Of a stretch of 64,000 bases of DNA, positions 60,708-64,000 are shown one piece after another (position 1 is the stretch's first letter; the number at the start of each line of letters is the position of its first letter). The stretch comes from Chitinophaga sp. CB10 (GTDB taxonomy: Bacteria; Bacteroidota; Bacteroidia; Chitinophagales; Chitinophagaceae). Below the pieces are notes generated by a model. That model saw only the letters and a program-made list of their open reading frames with translations. It was not told the DNA's origin and searched no databases. The position numbers and the translations under genes are program-made. The stretch spans positions 1 to 64,000 of the forward strand of contig MLAV02000011.1 in assembly GCA_001870995.2 (NCBI GenBank), read 5' to 3'.

Positions 60708-61868
60708 ATGAAAAAATACTTCTTATGGCTGTCTGCCGCCGCTTTCCTCGCAGGATGCGCCGGCCAGCAGCAGGAAAAGGGAGAATTCAAAATTGACGGG
60801 CAGTTCACCAACCTGCCTGTAGGACCTGTAGTACTGGAGCAACTCAGCCTCTCCGATATCAAAGTGGTAGACTCCACCAACGTGAAAGATGCCGGCGGCA
60901 AATTTACCCTCAAAGGCATGGTGCCTGAACAGGGCCTTTACCGCATCCGCTTCAGCAATGGCAAGTTCATCATCCTCTCCCTGGATGCAGGCGATATGAA
61001 ACTGGAAGGCGACCTCGATAACCTCGATAAACTGAAAGTGGATGGTTCCGAACCAACAGCGGAACTGCACCAGTTCCTGGCCAGCATCAGCAAGCAATCC
61101 ATCGCGCTGACGGAAGAAATGCGCACCCTGGATAGCCTCCACAGCGTTAAAACGCCGGACAGTGTGCTCCATCCTAAAGTAGAAGAGCTGCAACGTAAGG
61201 AGAAGGAATTCGAAGAATACTTCTTCATTACTGCCGATAAAACCAAATACCCTGCGAATGCGGTATTTGCGATCAGCCAGGTGCGCGATGCCGGCGAAAT
61301 CCTTGCCCACAGGCAGGTACTCACCAATATGCAGAAGCGCTTCCCTGAAAATACGCTGGTGAAAAGCCTCGTAGGTAAAATCGATGAACTGGAAAAAGCC
61401 CAGGGCGCCGGCGGCGATGCAGCCGGTGGTGAAGAACCGTCTATCGCAGTGAAGATCGGCGATACGGCTACCGATTTCACCCTGCCTGACCCGAACGGGA
61501 AAATGGTGAGCCTGAGTTCATTCCGCGGAAAGTATGTCCTGGTGGACTTCTGGGCCAGCTGGTGCGGACCTTGCCGGGCTGAGAATCCGAACGTGGTAAA
61601 AGCTTTCCAACAGTATAAAAACAAAAACTTCACGATCCTCGGCGTTTCGCTGGACAAAGAGAAGAAGAACTGGACGGACGCTATCCAGCAGGATGGCCTG
61701 GCCTGGACGCAGGTGAGCGACCTGAAATTCTGGGAGTCCGCCGTGGTAAATACCTTTGGCATCAATGCGATCCCTGCTAATTTCCTGATCGATCCGCAGG
61801 GTAAGATTATCGCGGCCAACCTTCGCGGTCCCGCGCTGGAAGCCAAGTTGAAAGAGGTGTTAAAATAA
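60708..61868 (+). CDS. TlpA-like thiol-disulfide lipoprotein with DUF4369
   Basis: The 386-residue protein has a lipoprotein signal (lipobox LAGC, Cys 17), an N-terminal DUF4369-like beta domain (about 20-130), a helical linker and a C-terminal TlpA/ResA thioredoxin domain with WCGPC (W285-C289). It would reduce or exchange disulfides on the periplasmic side of the envelope. This domain pair is common in Bacteroidota. It follows gatB by 63 bp but probably has its own regulation. Confidence 0.9.
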   Translation: MKKYFLWLSAAAFLAGCAGQQQEKGEFKIDGQFTNLPVGPVVLEQLSLSDIKVVDSTNVKDAGGKFTLKGMVPEQGLYRIRFSNGKFIILSLDAGDMKLEGDLDNLDKLKVDGSEPTAELHQFLASISKQSIALTEEMRTLDSLHSVKTPDSVLHPKVEELQRKEKEFEEYFFITADKTKYPANAVFAISQVRDAGEILAHRQVLTNMQKRFPENTLVKSLVGKIDELEKAQGAGGDAAGGEEPSIAVKIGDTATDFTLPDPNGKMVSLSSFRGKYVLVDFWASWCGPCRAENPNVVKAFQQYKNKNFTILGVSLDKEKKNWTDAIQQDGLAWTQVSDLKFWESAVVNTFGINAIPANFLIDPQGKIIAANLRGPALEAKLKEVLK

Positions 61869-61892
61869 TTTTTTTAGAGAGAAAGATTTAAG

Positions 61893-61925
61893 CTCCCGGT
61901 GGATAAATCCATCGGGAGTTTTTTT
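61893..61925 (+). terminator. TlpA-gene terminator
   Basis: CTCCCGGTGGA (61893-61903) pairs with TCCATCGGGAG (61908-61918), with one wobble, then T7. Confidence 0.85.
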
Positions 61926-61983
61926 ATTGCGCGGGGGCCATGCCGTTGTCGACCGTGTACCGCTAATGCGTTGAACAAACAAG

Positions 61984-62014
61984 AAGGGTGTACCCGATGG
62001 AGAGGTACACCCTT
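61984..62014 (-). terminator. terminator of the susC-susD operon
   Basis: AAGGGTGTACC (61984-61994) pairs with GGTACACCCTT (62004-62014); on the minus strand CTTGTTTG follows, so the T-run is weak. Confidence 0.7.
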
Positions 62015-62066
62015 ACTTGTTTACTGATTATTATCTATCAATTCACTACAGGAAATAGTGTAATCA

Positions 62067-63677
62067 TTAGTAACCAGGGTTTTGAGCTGCTTTCAATGTA
62101 GGATTGGAAGCGGTTTCTGTAGCAGGGAAAGGCCACAGGAAACGGTAATCCGTATAGTCGATAGCCTTGATACCGGAAGGAATTACCTTGCCGCTGCCGG
62201 CTACATAATCAGCACCACTGGAGGCGAGTACGCTTGGATCAACTTTGGCAGGGATGCCTGGGATACCGTATTTGGCATCTTTGGCAAGGCGGTGGATATC
62301 CGGCCAGCGGCGACCTTCAGCCAGGAACTCAACACGGCGCTCATTCAGGATGGCGGCAGTCATGTCGGTAATACCCGGGTTAACGTCTGGCAGGTAACCT
62401 GCGCTACCTTTTTCGTTGGATCTGTTGTGTACGAATTTATACAGGTCATAAGCCTTTGCAGTATTGCCGGTGCGGGCATATGCTTCAGCAGCGTTCAGCA
62501 GTACTTCTGCATAACGGATGATTGGCGCCCAGTCGCCTTTGTTGGCATACTCGGTGTACTTACCTGTAAAGTAGATGCGTTTGGTCGTTTTGGTAGAATC
62601 CTGCAGGATCAGCAGCTTACGGCGTGCATCGTTAACAGGCCAGAAGGTGGCATTGTAGATGTTTGGACTGATGGATACCAGGCCACGGCCGGAGGAAGTG
62701 GATGGGCCAAACATCTGCGCCAGCGCACCATTCACGTCGCCGTTGGCGGCAACGCTGTTCGCGATGGAGAAGATGGATTCTACGTTGCTGCTGTAGGAAG
62801 TAAATACAGTAGCAGGATTTGGCGTCAGCTCATACGCGTTGATCGGACTTTTTGGAACATCGAGGTTAGCGCCCAGCTTGGCTGCTTCGGCAATCACCCC
62901 ATTCCAGTCGCCCATATGTTGCTTAATCCTTGTTTTTAAAGCGATAGCAGCGCCTTTGTTGGCTTTGGAGATAGCATTACCGGTACCATTCGCTTCCGCA
63001 AAATCCAGGTCAGCCAGCATTTGCGTATAGTCTTCCGCAACGGTGCCTCTTCCCATTTTCAGGTTTTCCTGCACTTTCGCCACGGTGTTGGTAGCAAGGG
63101 TACGATAAGGTACGCCAGGCTGGCTGCCATTACCGTCTGCATAAGGGCGGCAGAAGTGGATCACCAGTTCGTGGTGAGCCAGGGCGCGCAGGAATCTTGC
63201 CTGTGCTTCCAGCTGTAAACCTTTGGTTTCAGTGATCACTTTGCTGCTTACAGCGCCTTTAACTCCTTCGATAAAGGCGTTTGCCTGGTTGATCAGGGAG
63301 TAAAGGTTCACCCACATGGCCACGTTGTTGGCAGAGGTGGTAGAGTATTGTGATTTGTAAGTGATTTCGTAGAAGGTAGCCAGGTTCACCATGTCCTCGC
63401 CACGCATCTCATCCTGTTCGATGGCAGCAGCCCCGAAAGGATAACCACGGCCGCTGTAGCTATCGTTATAACTACCTACCGTAGCAGTGTTGTACACGCC
63501 ATTAAGGGCGAGTTCAATCGATGCGGAGTCGGCAAACACCTGTTTTTCATCCACCTGGTTCAGCGGAGTGATTTCTGTGAACTTTTTGCAGGAGGTCAGT
63601 GCAGCCGCCACCAGTAACCCTGCTGCCAGCGCCTTTCCTACAGTCCGGCTATATTGAGATTTAAATACGTTCATCAT
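62067..63677 (-). CDS. SusD/RagB-family nutrient-binding lipoprotein
   Basis: The 536-residue outer-membrane lipoprotein has a signal with lipobox LTSC and the SusD features: early EITPLNQVDEKQVFAD, helical TPR-like core, and a C-terminal QNPGY/FPATETASNPTL region. It forms the lid of a SusCD uptake complex with the TonB-dependent receptor gene that starts upstream, 20 bp away. No enzymes follow, so the substrate (glycan or peptide) is unknown. Confidence 0.92.
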   Translation of the reverse strand: MMNVFKSQYSRTVGKALAAGLLVAAALTSCKKFTEITPLNQVDEKQVFADSASIELALNGVYNTATVGSYNDSYSGRGYPFGAAAIEQDEMRGEDMVNLATFYEITYKSQYSTTSANNVAMWVNLYSLINQANAFIEGVKGAVSSKVITETKGLQLEAQARFLRALAHHELVIHFCRPYADGNGSQPGVPYRTLATNTVAKVQENLKMGRGTVAEDYTQMLADLDFAEANGTGNAISKANKGAAIALKTRIKQHMGDWNGVIAEAAKLGANLDVPKSPINAYELTPNPATVFTSYSSNVESIFSIANSVAANGDVNGALAQMFGPSTSSGRGLVSISPNIYNATFWPVNDARRKLLILQDSTKTTKRIYFTGKYTEYANKGDWAPIIRYAEVLLNAAEAYARTGNTAKAYDLYKFVHNRSNEKGSAGYLPDVNPGITDMTAAILNERRVEFLAEGRRWPDIHRLAKDAKYGIPGIPAKVDPSVLASSGADYVAGSGKVIPSGIKAIDYTDYRFLWPFPATETASNPTLKAAQNPGY

Positions 63678-63697
63678 AATTATTTTTTTTCACAAGA

Positions 63698-64000
63698 TTA
63701 CAGACCAATGTTAATACCAAGAGTATAAGTACGAGGAACCGGAGAAGTGTTATAATCCAAACCAGGTTCGATGTTACCAGCCTGACCGGAAACGTTCAGG
63801 TTCAGCTCAGGATCCACACCTTTGTATTTTGTGATTACGAAAGCATTTTGCACCTGTGCGTAGATACGAACGCTGCTCAGTTTGATATGCGTCAGCAGAT
63901 CTTTAGGCAGGTTGTAACCCAGGCCTATGTTCTGTGCGCGGATGAAGTCGCCGTTTTCCAGGAAGCGGCTGTTCAGGTTACCGTTCTGCAGAATGAAGTT
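63698..64000 (-). CDS. SusC-family TonB-dependent receptor, 3' end
   Basis: About 100 C-terminal residues are inside the window; the rest continues off the right edge. The end reads GVDPELNLNVSGQAGNIEPGLDYNTSPVPRTYTLGINIGL, with the SusC-type ...PELN... and PRTYTLG before the last strand. The TAA stop is at 63698-63700, 20 bp upstream of susD, so the two form the usual susC-susD operon. Confidence 0.9.
   Translation of the reverse strand, partial: NFILQNGNLNSRFLENGDFIRAQNIGLGYNLPKDLLTHIKLSSVRIYAQVQNAFVITKYKGVDPELNLNVSGQAGNIEPGLDYNTSPVPRTYTLGINIGL

Noticed and set aside
62067..64000. A complete polysaccharide utilisation locus
   Set aside because: Only susD and the end of susC are in the window. 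A terminator follows susD, and no glycoside hydrolase is nearby, so no PUL can be claimed.

Overview
The window is an ordinary stretch of chromosome from a member of the Bacteroidota, most likely a Chitinophagaceae bacterium close to Chitinophaga. The pointers are a SusC/SusD pair, an Oar-like TonB-dependent receptor with a carboxypeptidase-regulatory N-domain, a DUF5686 outer-membrane protein, many short lipoproteins with a (S/A)C-K-K lipobox, a partial Bat (aerotolerance) operon, almost no Shine-Dalgarno sequences, and more than ten upstream regions with the Bacteroidota -7 element TAnnTTTG. I saw no tRNA, rRNA, CRISPR, prophage or insertion sequence.

Layout. 1-8.0 kb: tail of a possible unseen gene, a repeat-rich spacer, an AraC regulator, an AsmA-like protein, gyrB, then a two-gene operon of a TPR-AAA+ ATPase (Vps4-like motor) and a TPR membrane protein. 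8.4-18.5 kb: a lipoprotein, an Oar-like receptor, two tandem SIMPL proteins, mfd and a YD-type lipoprotein. 18.6-26.8 kb: ferredoxin reductase, glyS, YihY/BrkB, MazG-like, two paralogous lipoproteins, dtd, arfB, a flippase and a metallo-beta-lactamase-fold hydrolase. 26.9-37.9 kb: a large pseudo-peptidase/beta-propeller/barrel protein, DUF1361, dgkA, a three-gene CreD operon with a candidate operator, a DUF5686 protein and a class III aminotransferase. 37.9-44 kb: gamma carbonic anhydrase, two tiny lipoproteins, rsgA, and moxR-DUF58-BatD/DUF4381-like-batA. 44-52.3 kb: a small unknown, cyclophilin, gcvH, VanZ, OmpA, DUF937, prfA, an amidohydrolase, an MscS channel, a cysteine-less thioredoxin fold and a MerR regulator. 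52.4-64 kb: M23 peptidase, alaS with a structured leader, PDZ protein, ALDH with a duplicated 3' tail, gatB, TlpA-like thioredoxin, susD and the 3' end of susC.

Common themes are translation and its quality control (glyS, alaS, gatB, prfA, dtd, arfB, rsgA, mfd, spread over many transcription units) and the cell envelope (CreD, Bat, OmpA, M23, TonB receptors, lipoproteins). Most convergent gene pairs share a bidirectional intrinsic terminator.

The most interesting observations are: (1) an ALDH 3' tail present twice, 70 bp apart, in which all five coding differences are synonymous, which looks like a gene-replacement scar; (2) a near-identical 17-bp inverted repeat before both promoters of the membrane-protein/winged-helix/creD cluster, probably the operator of that regulator; (3) a TPR-AAA+ ATPase with Vps4-type motifs fused to TPRs and paired with a TPR membrane protein; (4) an alaS leader with two perfect hairpins; (5) a gluzincin-like domain without HExxH fused to a propeller and an outer-membrane barrel; (6) two ~50-residue lipoproteins missed by length cut-offs.
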